A stretch of 64,000 nt of DNA from NCBI RefSeq assembly GCF_031085165.1, contig NZ_JAVHTY010000003.1, forward strand, positions 558,001 through 622,000, read 5' to 3'. Below the pieces are notes generated by a model. The model was not told the DNA's origin, made no database searches, and saw only the letters and a program-made list of their open reading frames with translations. This stretch comes from Pseudomonas sp. 102515. Its GTDB lineage: Bacteria; Pseudomonadota; Gammaproteobacteria; Pseudomonadales; Pseudomonadaceae. Below, one piece after another: positions 24,135 to 32,130 of this stretch. The position numbers and the translations under genes are program-made. Within the stretch, counting starts at the first letter, position 1, and every line of letters begins with the position of its first letter.

Positions 24135-26217
24135 GAGGAGATGCCTCAGCAATCGAAGTCACCGGTGGCTCTGGGGCGGTCGGGAGTGGTGAGTCTGGTT
24201 CGCCAGATGGCTCAGCCGTCTTGGGTCCGAACGGGCGCCGACGCATGGCAGCGGTCAACGCGCGAAGATCAGCCGGTAAATCATCATCGGTGTCTGGTAG
24301 CGGTAAGGGCATGCGCACCTTCCAAAGCGCGCCGCCTTCAAGCAGCGCAAAGCACTGCCCCTTGGGTAACGCGACGAGATGAGCAGGCTCAATCAGAGGC
24401 CGGCGGGAGCCCACGAGCTGATCTTGGGTGCTGGAGGTGAAGACACTGGCGGCCTGTGGATCAGAGGTATCGGTGACGCTACTGGATTGCGCGGGTGTAT
24501 AGACGTCGACCTGGGGGAGTTGGCGGGTCAGCAGTTCGGCTGTGGCTGTTTCGCGTACCCGCAGCATGAACAGGTTGTTGAAGTTGCCAATCACCTGACC
24601 TGCCTTGGCGCGATTACCTAGGCGCGCCTCGATATCCGACAGGGTCTGGGTATAGGCCGTCACCTGAACGCCAGCGCCGCCGCCCTTGTTGACCAGGGGA
24701 ATAAACTCATCACCCATCAGTTCGTTGAACTCATCGGCGTGCAGATTGATGGTTGGCTTGGTGCCTGGCTTGCCACCGGGTAATCCACTGTCGACGCCGA
24801 ACTTGTAGAGGTGTCCCGCCACCGAAACCAGATCCGCGAACATGGAATTGCCTACGGCTGCGGCGACCTCGGCATCGGACAGGGCATCCAGGCCCACATA
24901 AACAATGGCGCGTTGGCGAACGACTTGCAGCCAGTCGAAGATCGGCCGCGGATCTTGCAGATCCTCATAGTCCGGCGAGAGCAACTGGACGATCTTGCCC
25001 GTGGTGAGCTTCTCCAGCAGCGGCAGGAGGGACGCCACAATCTTGTCGAAAAAGCTGCGCTCGTAGCGCACGGCGCTGCGCAGGCCATCGAGCACCGGAT
25101 CGAAGTGATGCGTACTGGAAAGGTACTGCTCGAGGGCAACGACTCGGATCTCCCGCCCAATCATGTGCCGCGGCAGATTACGGTTGTTCAATCCCGCCTC
25201 AAGCTTGAGGATCGCCTCCCACGCCTCGGGCTCACGTGTGGCGAAGTAGTGTTCGGCGTACTGAATAAACAGCGCATCGATGTTGATGACATAGCGCTGG
25301 ATCAACCGATAGTCAGGGCGCTGACCCAGCTCCACTAGAGCGCGCGCGATGATGTTGACGAAGCGCCAGGCAAACTCGCGAAAGGCGGCGCTATCGCCTT
25401 CACCTGAGAGTTGCCCGGCAAGACGAGTAGCCACCTCGGAGATACGACCAAAACGGCCGACGGCGTTGTACCGAGCCGAGCTGTCGGGCCAGCCCAGGTG
25501 GAACACCAAAAACTCCTGTTCACGGCCGGCGCGTTTGGCTTCGGCGTACATCCGCTTGAGCAGATCTGCATCGCCTTTGGGATCGAACACGATGACCACT
25601 TCATGCTCGCCCTGCGCATTGCGGCGGCGGATGTCCTGCGCAATGAAGAGCTCGGCCAGCCGCGTCTTGCCGACCCGCGTTGTACCCAGTACCAGCGTAT
25701 GGCCCACACGCTCGTTCAAGGGTAGGCAGACGTCTTGCTCGTCAGGCTCGACGCCATGCAGGCGAGGTAAACCGCCAATGGCGGCTTGAGTCAGGTGACC
25801 GCGCCGCGAAGGCTGTTTGAAAAGGTGTTGGATAAAGCGGTCGTACCGGCTTGGCTCGACATAGCGGCGGCACTGCGGCAAATAAGTTTCGAGCAAGCGT
25901 TGGGTATGCCGCGCCTCCCAGCGAAACCCACGGCCGATGAACAGCGTCTGCGTGCTGACCGGTATCGCAGCGCTGGACAAGGTGTAGGCAGGCAGCCGCC
26001 GGAGATTACGTCGGTAACGCAGGATGCGATGGGCCTGATACAGCCGTACAGCGGCGAGGCATAGGAATGCCATTGTGGCGAACGAGGCCATTGGGGCTGG
26101 AAGCCCAAGCGTCTCGGGGAGGAAGACAACAAGGCCAGCCGCTAACGTGCAGGCGGCGACGCTGTAGAACTCCACGGCTGGACGAAGCCAGCGCTCATAG
26201 CCGGTTGGATGGGACAT
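24127..26217 (-). CDS. traD: Type IV coupling protein TraD (SXT/TOL subfamily)
   Basis: The 696-residue protein has two N-terminal membrane helices (about 15-55) and Walker A GTTRVGKT (about 178-185). A Walker B-like IVFDPKGD segment lies near 215, and NLHADEFNELMGDEF (about 490-505) is typical of VirD4/TraD. It delivers the relaxase-DNA complex to the T4SS. Length and order (PFL_4695-TraD-PFL_4697) are normal for PFGI-1-type ICEs. It looks intact, in contrast to the relaxase. Confidence 0.93.
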   Translation of the reverse strand: MSHPTGYERWLRPAVEFYSVAACTLAAGLVVFLPETLGLPAPMASFATMAFLCLAAVRLYQAHRILRYRRNLRRLPAYTLSSAAIPVSTQTLFIGRGFRWEARHTQRLLETYLPQCRRYVEPSRYDRFIQHLFKQPSRRGHLTQAAIGGLPRLHGVEPDEQDVCLPLNERVGHTLVLGTTRVGKTRLAELFIAQDIRRRNAQGEHEVVIVFDPKGDADLLKRMYAEAKRAGREQEFLVFHLGWPDSSARYNAVGRFGRISEVATRLAGQLSGEGDSAAFREFAWRFVNIIARALVELGQRPDYRLIQRYVINIDALFIQYAEHYFATREPEAWEAILKLEAGLNNRNLPRHMIGREIRVVALEQYLSSTHHFDPVLDGLRSAVRYERSFFDKIVASLLPLLEKLTTGKIVQLLSPDYEDLQDPRPIFDWLQVVRQRAIVYVGLDALSDAEVAAAVGNSMFADLVSVAGHLYKFGVDSGLPGGKPGTKPTINLHADEFNELMGDEFIPLVNKGGGAGVQVTAYTQTLSDIEARLGNRAKAGQVIGNFNNLFMLRVRETATAELLTRQLPQVDVYTPAQSSSVTDTSDPQAASVFTSSTQDQLVGSRRPLIEPAHLVALPKGQCFALLEGGALWKVRMPLPLPDTDDDLPADLRALTAAMRRRPFGPKTAEPSGEPDSPLPTAPEPPVTSIAEASPHE

Positions 26218-26225
26218 GGCCTGCG

Positions 26226-26750
26226 CTACCTGTCATCCGCAATTGGCAGGAGCAGCACAGGGTAGTGGTGCAGCCCCAGGCGTTGGGCGAGGTCATCCCC
26301 CGAGGTTGGAATGAGAGTGAGGTCGGGGGCCAGGCGCCGAAGTTCGGCCAAGGCCGCGGCAGTGTCGATATTTACCACCAGGCCAATAGCCTGCTGGTCC
26401 TTCAGCTGCCGCTGCTTCTGGCTCAGCCAATGACGTGAGTACTCATCATCACCGATGAGAAACAGGGGGCTAAGCCCAGGTGCTTGGAGCGCTCGTGTCG
26501 AAGCTTCGCCTGGAGTCAGTCTTTGCGACCGCACCGGTAGCATTGCGGTCTCAGCCTCGTAAGCATCGGCAGGAAATAGGGTCACAGTGGCCGTGCGTGG
26601 TGGAGCTGTTCGTTTGAACGGCTCGAAGTACGGCCGGGTGGAAACACCTCCCTCGTGACCCACCACGATGAGTGGGTCCGCCATTGCCTGCAGGGATAGC
26701 CATCCCGTACCGAGTACGAACAGCGAGCGTCTTCCGAACCCAGGTCTCAC
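26226..26750 (-). CDS. ICE conjugation protein, PFL_4695 family
   Basis: The 174-residue protein has an N-terminal signal (ends near LQAMA). Its mature start, DPLIVVGHEGGVSTRPYFEPF, is characteristic of TIGR03765. It is presumed periplasmic and of unknown mechanism. Overlap of 4 nt with the transglycosylase gene shows coupling. Confidence 0.85.
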   Translation of the reverse strand: MRPGFGRRSLFVLGTGWLSLQAMADPLIVVGHEGGVSTRPYFEPFKRTAPPRTATVTLFPADAYEAETAMLPVRSQRLTPGEASTRALQAPGLSPLFLIGDDEYSRHWLSQKQRQLKDQQAIGLVVNIDTAAALAELRRLAPDLTLIPTSGDDLAQRLGLHHYPVLLLPIADDR

Positions 26751-27346
26751 GGCAGCTCTCCCACCTGCAGTCCACTGGCTACCTGACCCTGTAGGCGATC
26801 CAGATGCGCCTGGACGAGGCGCTGATAGCGTGCGGCAAGTGCGCCGCCGGCCGGGCGGTGATAGCGGCCGATGGCGGCTGGCCAGTCAGGCGCGGCTGCG
26901 CGCTGCTCGACGAGGATCGCAGCGGCAATCGCAAGGTTTTGATAGGGGTCTACCAAGTCACACGGATGGGTGACGCGATGGCGGTGGTAACCCAGGTTGA
27001 TCTGGCCGAGACCCACGTCGATTTTGCGGTCTGGGGTGCTGTCCATGGCCTTCACCAGGCCGCTGCACGCCGTATGGCGATTGGCAAACCGCTTGGCCTC
27101 GCCAGCCACGTTCAGGGTCCAGGGCCATGGCACTGATCGTCCTTGCCAGCGTCGGCCGCTTTCCTGCAGTGCTATGGCATACAGAACCAGAGAGGGAACG
27201 CCGGCATGCTGGGCCGCAAGCTGATAGGCCGGTGGCGGCAGCTGAGGTTGCGCCCAGGCGGCGACACTGGCCAAAGCCAACAACAAAAACCCCAGGCCAG
27301 CGACTGCTTGATGACGCCTTGCTGGCGTGGCTACTGGCGCTGCCAT
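26747..27346 (-). CDS. ICE-encoded lytic transglycosylase (PFL_4694-like)
   Basis: The 199-residue exported protein has a hydrophobic leader (15-32). An SLT-like fold follows, with the catalytic Glu in YAIALQESG (near residue 62) and DVGLGQINLGYH (near 110) typical of lytic transglycosylases. It opens peptidoglycan for the conjugation channel. It overlaps the PFL_4693 gene by 16 nt. Confidence 0.88.
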   Translation of the reverse strand: MAAPVATPARRHQAVAGLGFLLLALASVAAWAQPQLPPPAYQLAAQHAGVPSLVLYAIALQESGRRWQGRSVPWPWTLNVAGEAKRFANRHTACSGLVKAMDSTPDRKIDVGLGQINLGYHRHRVTHPCDLVDPYQNLAIAAAILVEQRAAAPDWPAAIGRYHRPAGGALAARYQRLVQAHLDRLQGQVASGLQVGELP

Positions 27347-28044
27347 TGTCCATTCACCCGCTGTGCGACGAAGGGCAATTCGCCGGTAAGGCCTAGCGAC
27401 TGAAAGCGGCCATTGTCATGGTTAAGGGTAATGGTCCGCTGCTGAACGCGCGTGGGATCCAGGCGAGCCTGACGCGCCCAACGCCGTAGTCGTGCGTCAT
27501 CGCCTTTGCTATCCACCAGGTACAGGTCGAAGGCCCGACCCTGTGCCTGCATCTGCCGAACACGTTCAAGGCAGGGCGGGCAGTCCGCTTTGACGAATAC
27601 GGAAAGGCGCGCTTCCTCGGCCACCTTGTCATCCTCGAGCGTGACCCGCTGCAAGTCAGGCGCAAGGCGCTGCCAGGCAGCGTCGTAGGCGCGCTGATAG
27701 GTCAGCAGTTTCTCGACGCGTCGGGCCTCAGCTCTGACCTGCAACTCCGCATAGCGCGTACGCTCTTCGTCACTGCGCGCCTCGATACCCAAGGCGGTTA
27801 ACGGGTCCAGGTGCGGCGCGTAGATACCCAGCGGTCCCTGCATCAGCTCGCGATAGCGGGCCCATTCATTGGCCTGCAGACCCCAGGCCTGGGCCTGTGC
27901 GTCCTCGCTCAGGATGAGTCGGCTGTGTTGGGTATCGCTCCAATGCGTCTGGTCGTGGGAGGCGGGCGCAGGAGATGCCTGAACAGCCTGAAGAGAGCTG
28001 AGGATCAGGCTAAGCAACGCGGTAGCAGGTAACCGTTGTGTCAT
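27331..28044 (-). CDS. ICE conjugation protein, PFL_4693 family (thioredoxin-like)
   Basis: The 237-residue exported protein has a signal peptide (ends near VQAS). Its N-terminal region contains WGLQANEWARYRELMQGP, characteristic of TIGR03759. Its C-terminal half is thioredoxin-like with ADCPPC (CPPC near residue 151-154). It probably handles disulfides of Cys-rich pore proteins such as the TraU-like one. The start at 28044 forms an ATGA overlap with the upstream gene. Confidence 0.87.
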   Translation of the reverse strand: MTQRLPATALLSLILSSLQAVQASPAPASHDQTHWSDTQHSRLILSEDAQAQAWGLQANEWARYRELMQGPLGIYAPHLDPLTALGIEARSDEERTRYAELQVRAEARRVEKLLTYQRAYDAAWQRLAPDLQRVTLEDDKVAEEARLSVFVKADCPPCLERVRQMQAQGRAFDLYLVDSKGDDARLRRWARQARLDPTRVQQRTITLNHDNGRFQSLGLTGELPFVAQRVNGQWQRQ

Positions 28045-28712
28045 CGCGTGTCTCCTCCAGGCAGCGGCAGACGCCGCACCAGGCCATCCACCCGAAATGT
28101 CGCGGTGTCCTGGGTCAAGCCGGTGAGCTGCCATTGGCCCAAGGACTCACCCACGCGGAGCAGCGTGACGGCGTTGAGCCCTTCCTGGTGAACTGGTAAC
28201 AGGGACAGAAAGGTGTGGCCGCCACGTTGCTCTGCACCGAGTAGCTGAAAGGGCGGTTTGGACGCCTTGGCCTTTGGTGCAGGTCGTGCCGGTGTTTGGC
28301 GCTTCTCGCGAGGCGCCGTTGCCTGGTGCTTCAGGGCGTGCAACTGAGCCTCAAGTCGGTCAGTGCGTTGTTGCAAGGTCAGCACGTCCGCAGCCTGGGC
28401 ATGCTTTTCTTGTTGCTGGACAACGGCAGCCAGGCTGGCTTTAAGGTCCTCGCGTACTGCGCTTAGCTCGGTCAGGCTGACCAGGCGCTCTGGCGTTGGC
28501 AGGGCATCCAGTCGGGCAGTGAGGGTGGCCATATCTGCCTGCAGCGCATGAAGGTTCGGCTGGTCATCGTGTTGAGCTAGTTGCTGACGCAGGCGCGATT
28601 GGCCCATGTGGTCATGCACGATCAGGATGCTGAGTGCGAGTAACCAGGCGGCGCCGCCCAGGCGTTGTAGGCGATCAGCACGCATGGCCAAAAAGGACGC
28701 TCGCACCCTCAC
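28041..28712 (-). CDS. ICE conjugation-region protein with coiled coil, next to PilL
   Basis: The 223-residue protein has one N-terminal helix (LGGAAWLLALSILIV) and an Ala/Gln/Leu-rich coiled coil (about 45-130). A basic Pro/Ala linker leads to a small C-terminal beta domain ending in VDGLVRRLPLPGGDTR, which resembles PilP/VirB10-like modules. The GTG at 28712 overlaps the PilL stop by 4 nt; an ATG at 28685 is the alternative. A gene of this shape occurs here in related ICEs; no named function. Confidence 0.75.
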   Translation of the reverse strand: MRVRASFLAMRADRLQRLGGAAWLLALSILIVHDHMGQSRLRQQLAQHDDQPNLHALQADMATLTARLDALPTPERLVSLTELSAVREDLKASLAAVVQQQEKHAQAADVLTLQQRTDRLEAQLHALKHQATAPREKRQTPARPAPKAKASKPPFQLLGAEQRGGHTFLSLLPVHQEGLNAVTLLRVGESLGQWQLTGLTQDTATFRVDGLVRRLPLPGGDTR

Positions 28713-29227
28713 GATGGTCGGCCCTCGGTTGGGTAGGTCGGCGCAGGTGCAAAGCACACACGCCGAGCGAGCGAATCAACCTGTAGCGTCCAGGCAGGGC
28801 CTGCCAGGGTCTGCAGGGCGTCACGCAGCGGCAGCGGCCCCAACTGCAGGTGTGCGGCCGGCAAGGGCAGCGCATAGAGCTGAGCCGCCTCTTGCGTCTC
28901 GCACAGCGAAAAGCCGGAGCGGATCAGCACATAGCGCAGGGCATCGCCCACAGTACGGTCGGCGCCGGCGGGGATGGAAATGTCCACAACCTGGCGCATC
29001 AGGTTGCGTTGAGCGAGTTCAGGTCCTTGCTCGACCAAGGTGTAGCGTCCCTGGCGGACAACCAAAAGATCCTGTTCCGACACGGGCGCGGGCGAGCGCG
29101 CAAGAGGGGTGTCGGACAGCACGCTTGCTGGGTCGGATGGCAGCGGGGTGCAGCTTTGGAGCAGTAGGCCTAGGGCCGCCCCGGTGCAGGCAGGGATAAG
29201 GCAAGCGGTGGCGTAGGGTGCGCGCAT
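28709..29227 (-). CDS. pilL: PilL-like ICE lipoprotein (TIGR03748)
   Basis: The 172-residue protein begins with a lipoprotein signal (LLLQSC lipobox near residue 26). A domain with VVRQGRYTLVEQGPELAQRNLM and ADRTVGDALRYVLIRSGFSLC follows, as in the PilL N-terminal region of ICEs. It starts the block 29227-23412 and has GGGAG 8 nt before the ATG at 29227. Other ICEs have more type IVb pilus genes here; only PilL remains. Confidence 0.85.
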   Translation of the reverse strand: MRAPYATACLIPACTGAALGLLLQSCTPLPSDPASVLSDTPLARSPAPVSEQDLLVVRQGRYTLVEQGPELAQRNLMRQVVDISIPAGADRTVGDALRYVLIRSGFSLCETQEAAQLYALPLPAAHLQLGPLPLRDALQTLAGPAWTLQVDSLARRVCFAPAPTYPTEGRPS

Positions 29228-29671
29228 GGAAGACTCCCGAGAAGGCGAGTCCCTACTTTCCAATGCAGGGCCGTCTTGAGGCTGCGATTAAGGCGTACTG
29301 GGGCTTTACCCGTTTTCGCTAGGCGTTAGCTAAGCAGGTTGGTTGCGTGCCACGCGATAGCTATCCCCTGGGGATAGCTATGAGCAGGTCGTACGGTAAT
29401 TCTTGCGACGTTCCAGCGAGTACGTGTGGCTGCTGTATCGATCCACACAATTTGTCCGCATGCCCTCAGATCGACGGCATGAACGATCTGCGGCTCCATG
29501 GATTTCATGGGTAGCTCAAGCCAGAATCTTCGATCTGCGTACAATGTCGAGAGGCATTTCTGCTTGCAAAAAAAACCTCTGCTGCGGTTTTAGGACCTAC
29601 GGTAATGCTTCTAAGCCGGCCGAAGGGCTTTTAGCACCGAATTCAAGCGACGTTTGAGACGGGAGTGAAGA
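29228..29671. other. Gap between PilL and the orphan antitoxin
   Basis: These 444 bp contain the palindrome at 29357-29381 and the upstream region of PilL. A 72-codon minus-strand frame here has no start signal or recognisable family. No other gene seen. Confidence 0.5.
29357..29381. repeat. Palindrome with CTATCCCCTGGGGATAG core, isolated copy
   Basis: This is a perfect 12-bp dyad around a single T; the core CTATCCCCTGGGGATAG lies at 29361-29377. It is the same element as the array at 30044-30343, here about 670 bp away and upstream of PilL. It may be a binding site linking replication and transfer control. Confidence 0.65.
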
Positions 29672-29908
29672 ATGCGTGTACTGACCTTTAGCCAGGCTTA
29701 CGCCGACCTTGAGCAGGCGATGGACGAGGTTTGCCGAAACCACGAGCCTGCTGTAATCACGCGTCAGCGTGGCGAACCTGTTGTGATGATTTCTTTGGAC
29801 GATTACAACGGTATGCGCGAAACCATATACCTCCTGGGATCGTCGGCTAACGCCAAGCGCCTTCGCGCCTCCATTGATCAGCTTCGGGCCAGCAAAGCCA
29901 TCTCATAG
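29672..29908 (+). CDS. Phd/YefM-type antitoxin without an adjacent toxin
   Basis: The 78-residue protein is a typical YefM: SQAYADLEQAMDEVC with the DNA-binding N-terminus, then PAVITRQRGEPVVMISLDDY and a C-terminal helical toxin-binding tail (YLLGSSANAKRLRASID). GGGAG precedes the ATG. A YoeB toxin would normally overlap its end, but the following 130 bp show no YoeB-like frame. It may be an orphan antitoxin left after toxin loss, or an anti-addiction gene. Confidence 0.85.
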   Translation: MRVLTFSQAYADLEQAMDEVCRNHEPAVITRQRGEPVVMISLDDYNGMRETIYLLGSSANAKRLRASIDQLRASKAIS

Positions 29909-30043
29909 GAGTGACCATCAATGAGCCATATGGCGATGCGATGTCACAAAGAAGGCTCAACAGCGTCTGAATCTCTTTACGTAGGATGGCCTGAAGGACG
30001 ACGCCGAGGTGACCAACGTTGTCTCAGATGAGCCTTACCCGCA

Positions 30044-30343
30044 CTATCGCCTGGGGATAGATACCTTCGGCGCCTGCTCCAGACTGAGCAGCATTGTCTC
30101 AGGCTATCCTCGGGGGATAGCTTTCCATAGAGAACACAGCAGTGCTGAGCAAAGCTGCGCCCTGTGAGCCAATTCCAAACTATCCCCCGGGATAGCTTTC
30201 AGGAGTGAACGCGGCGGTGCTGAACAATGTTGCGCCCGTTAAACCTGCCTAATCTATCCCCTGGGGATAGCTTCTCTGGAAGCGTACTGCCGTGCTGAGA
30301 ACGTTTCCAAATGATCCTGCCCCGAGCTATCCCCTGGGGATAG
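30044..30343. repeat. Array of five palindromic iteron-like repeats beside the replication gene
   Basis: Variants of CTATCCCCTGGGGATAG lie at 30044-30060, 30103-30119, 30180-30195, 30254-30270 and 30327-30343. Spacing is 59, 77, 74 and 73 bp. The linkers share parts such as GTGCTGA and TTGCGCCC, so the larger unit is a degraded tandem repeat of about 74 bp. The last copy contains the stop codon of the STY4528-like replication gene. No T-runs follow, so these are not ordinary terminators. The place suggests a replication origin or a partition/regulator-binding cluster of the element. The rest of 29909-30326 has no gene. Confidence 0.7.
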
Positions 30344-31538
30344 CGTCCCGGGGAGGAAGACGCAACGCTGATCGCAGTTGATCTAAGTGAGCCCGGCCTA
30401 CCTCAGGATTTCGCGACGTCTGGCACGCCGCACGCGCGGGTGGCGCTTCGGCAGGAACGATCGGGGTCGGCTCAGGCGGCAGCGGTGGTGGGGTTGGGGT
30501 GGACGCTGCAGCGCGGTTGAATTCGCCACGCAAAGCTTTCTGGATGATGCCGAACAGATAGCCCGCTGGATTGCGAACCGTTGAGCGTTCGCAGCGGGCC
30601 GCCCATTCATCAAGAATCGCCTGTCGCTGTGCAGGCTCCACGGGCTTGAGGGCCGCCAGGGCGCCGGACTGTTGCTCACGGTCAAGAGCAAGAAAGCGTG
30701 GGGGGAGTACGAGGTCGTTAGACAAGGTCATCTTCGTACGTACTAATTCTTTATCTACTTTACGTACAGTACGGTCTGCCTTCGGATTCCGAAGGGCGTC
30801 GTCAGAATTAGGGATTGCACCTGCTTCGGAATCCGAAGACGGTGCGGGCGTACTGTCTTCGGATTTCGGGATTTCACGGTCCGTTACCGCCAGTACGCTT
30901 TTGTCCGTCCAGCCCTGCTGAGCGAGACGTTGAGCAACAATCTGCAGGCGAGTGGGAAGGCTCCGCTGGTTGACCTGCGGATCTTCAGTTACCTCCTTTA
31001 GCACCTGTCGCGCGACCACCTGCACTGCCTTCGCCGCGTGGCTCAGTGCTTGGCTCACCAGCTTCAGATAGTCCGGATCCAGCTGGATTGCTTCGAACGG
31101 CGTGAGAGGCTCATCGTGCAGGACATAGAGGTTGCCCTGGATACGGCCGGTGTGAGGATCACGTTGTCGCCTGACGAGGCTCAGCCAGCGCGTCAGTCGG
31201 AGGAGGGCCAGAGCGCGGGCGACGGTTTCATTGGACGCTTGCGCGGCGCAAGGCATGACCGCTAAATACGGACGGAGCCGCTCGTAGGTCGGAAAGGCTG
31301 TCAGGCCGCTGCGATCCAGCAGCACGTGCAAAACCTGCCAGGCGTTGCGCTCTAGCGGCGTCAGGCGCCGATCAAGCAGGAGCGCGCGCGGCAGGCTGTC
31401 GTGGCGGTTACCGCTGTAGAGGAAACCATCCTGGGGCGTGCCGTCCGCCTTTGGGGATGGTTTGAGGGTGCGCAGGACGTCATTGAAGACAGCTGTCAGG
31501 GGCGCGGGACTCGCGCGCCGCAACGCCTCGTGGGCCAT
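30327..31538 (-). CDS. STY4528 family pathogenicity-island replication protein
   Basis: The 403-residue protein has a winged-helix-like N-terminal half. LTPLERNAWQVLHVLLDRSGLTAF and the ALALLRLTRWLSLVRRQRDPHTG segment are typical of the STY4528 replication-protein family of ICEs and genomic islands. The C-terminal third is low-complexity and Pro/Ala-rich. It is presumed to start replication of the excised element. It is encoded after DUF2857 and ParB, and its 3' end carries the iteron-like repeats. Confidence 0.85.
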   Translation of the reverse strand: MAHEALRRASPAPLTAVFNDVLRTLKPSPKADGTPQDGFLYSGNRHDSLPRALLLDRRLTPLERNAWQVLHVLLDRSGLTAFPTYERLRPYLAVMPCAAQASNETVARALALLRLTRWLSLVRRQRDPHTGRIQGNLYVLHDEPLTPFEAIQLDPDYLKLVSQALSHAAKAVQVVARQVLKEVTEDPQVNQRSLPTRLQIVAQRLAQQGWTDKSVLAVTDREIPKSEDSTPAPSSDSEAGAIPNSDDALRNPKADRTVRKVDKELVRTKMTLSNDLVLPPRFLALDREQQSGALAALKPVEPAQRQAILDEWAARCERSTVRNPAGYLFGIIQKALRGEFNRAAASTPTPPPLPPEPTPIVPAEAPPARAACQTSRNPEVGRAHLDQLRSALRLPPRDAIPRG

Positions 31539-31540
31539 GC

Positions 31541-32101
31541 CTACGCTCCCTGTTGGCCGGTCCAGCGACGAACCGACGACCAGAGAAGGGCCAGCGGTAC
31601 TTCATGCGCCTCAGCGAGCTCCATGGCCAGCTCAAGCATGGCGGTCTCGTCGTCGGTTGATAGCCCTCGCTGCGCTACCTCGGTTTTCCATTGCCGCCAA
31701 AGTGCAGCGTCCTGCGCATCGTCCAGTGCGGGATAACGGCCTTTGCGCTTGGGTAAGCCCAGCACCTTGCGGCGTAAGGCAACCTCTTGGTGGGTGAGCC
31801 CGAAGCGGTGACTGACCATCTCGCTGCTACTGCCCAGGCGCAGCATGCGATCAATCTGCGCGATTTCCTGACTCACATCGGCAGATTGTCCAAGCAGACG
31901 TTTGATCACGTCGCGATTGATCGACACCGTGCACCATGAGACTGGCGCATTCACCAGAAGGCTGACCAGGTCTGGCTGCTTCAGAGCGGCGAGCTCCTCC
32001 TCGTCAAATCCCATCGCTTGGCAGCGGCGAAGCTCGCCGTGATGTAAGTGGTGCAGGGCTTGGGTCAGGACGGCTTGGTTCAGAGGGTGGCTGGTCGACA
32101 T
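31541..32101 (-). CDS. DUF2857 family ICE protein
   Basis: The 186-residue protein matches the DUF2857 regulators found between ParB and the replication protein in ICEs: LNQAVLTQALHHLHHGELRR near the start, then DEEELAALKQPDLVSLLVN and HRFGLTHQEVALRRKVLGL with an HTH-like look. Start at 32101 (MSTSHPL) because homologous-looking sequence begins there. Role not established; a DNA-binding regulator is likely. Confidence 0.85.
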   Translation of the reverse strand: MSTSHPLNQAVLTQALHHLHHGELRRCQAMGFDEEELAALKQPDLVSLLVNAPVSWCTVSINRDVIKRLLGQSADVSQEIAQIDRMLRLGSSSEMVSHRFGLTHQEVALRRKVLGLPKRKGRYPALDDAQDAALWRQWKTEVAQRGLSTDDETAMLELAMELAEAHEVPLALLWSSVRRWTGQQGA

Positions 32102-32130
32102 GACAGAGGTTCTCGGAACATTGCACAGGA

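Noticed and set aside
29326-29544. 72-codon minus-strand frame upstream of PilL
   Set aside because: It crosses the palindrome at 29357-29381, lacks a ribosome site and resembles nothing known.
30044-30343. Regularly spaced repeats as a CRISPR array
   Set aside because: Repeats are palindromic, only about 17 bp and imperfect; linkers are similar to one another rather than unique spacers, and no cas genes are near.
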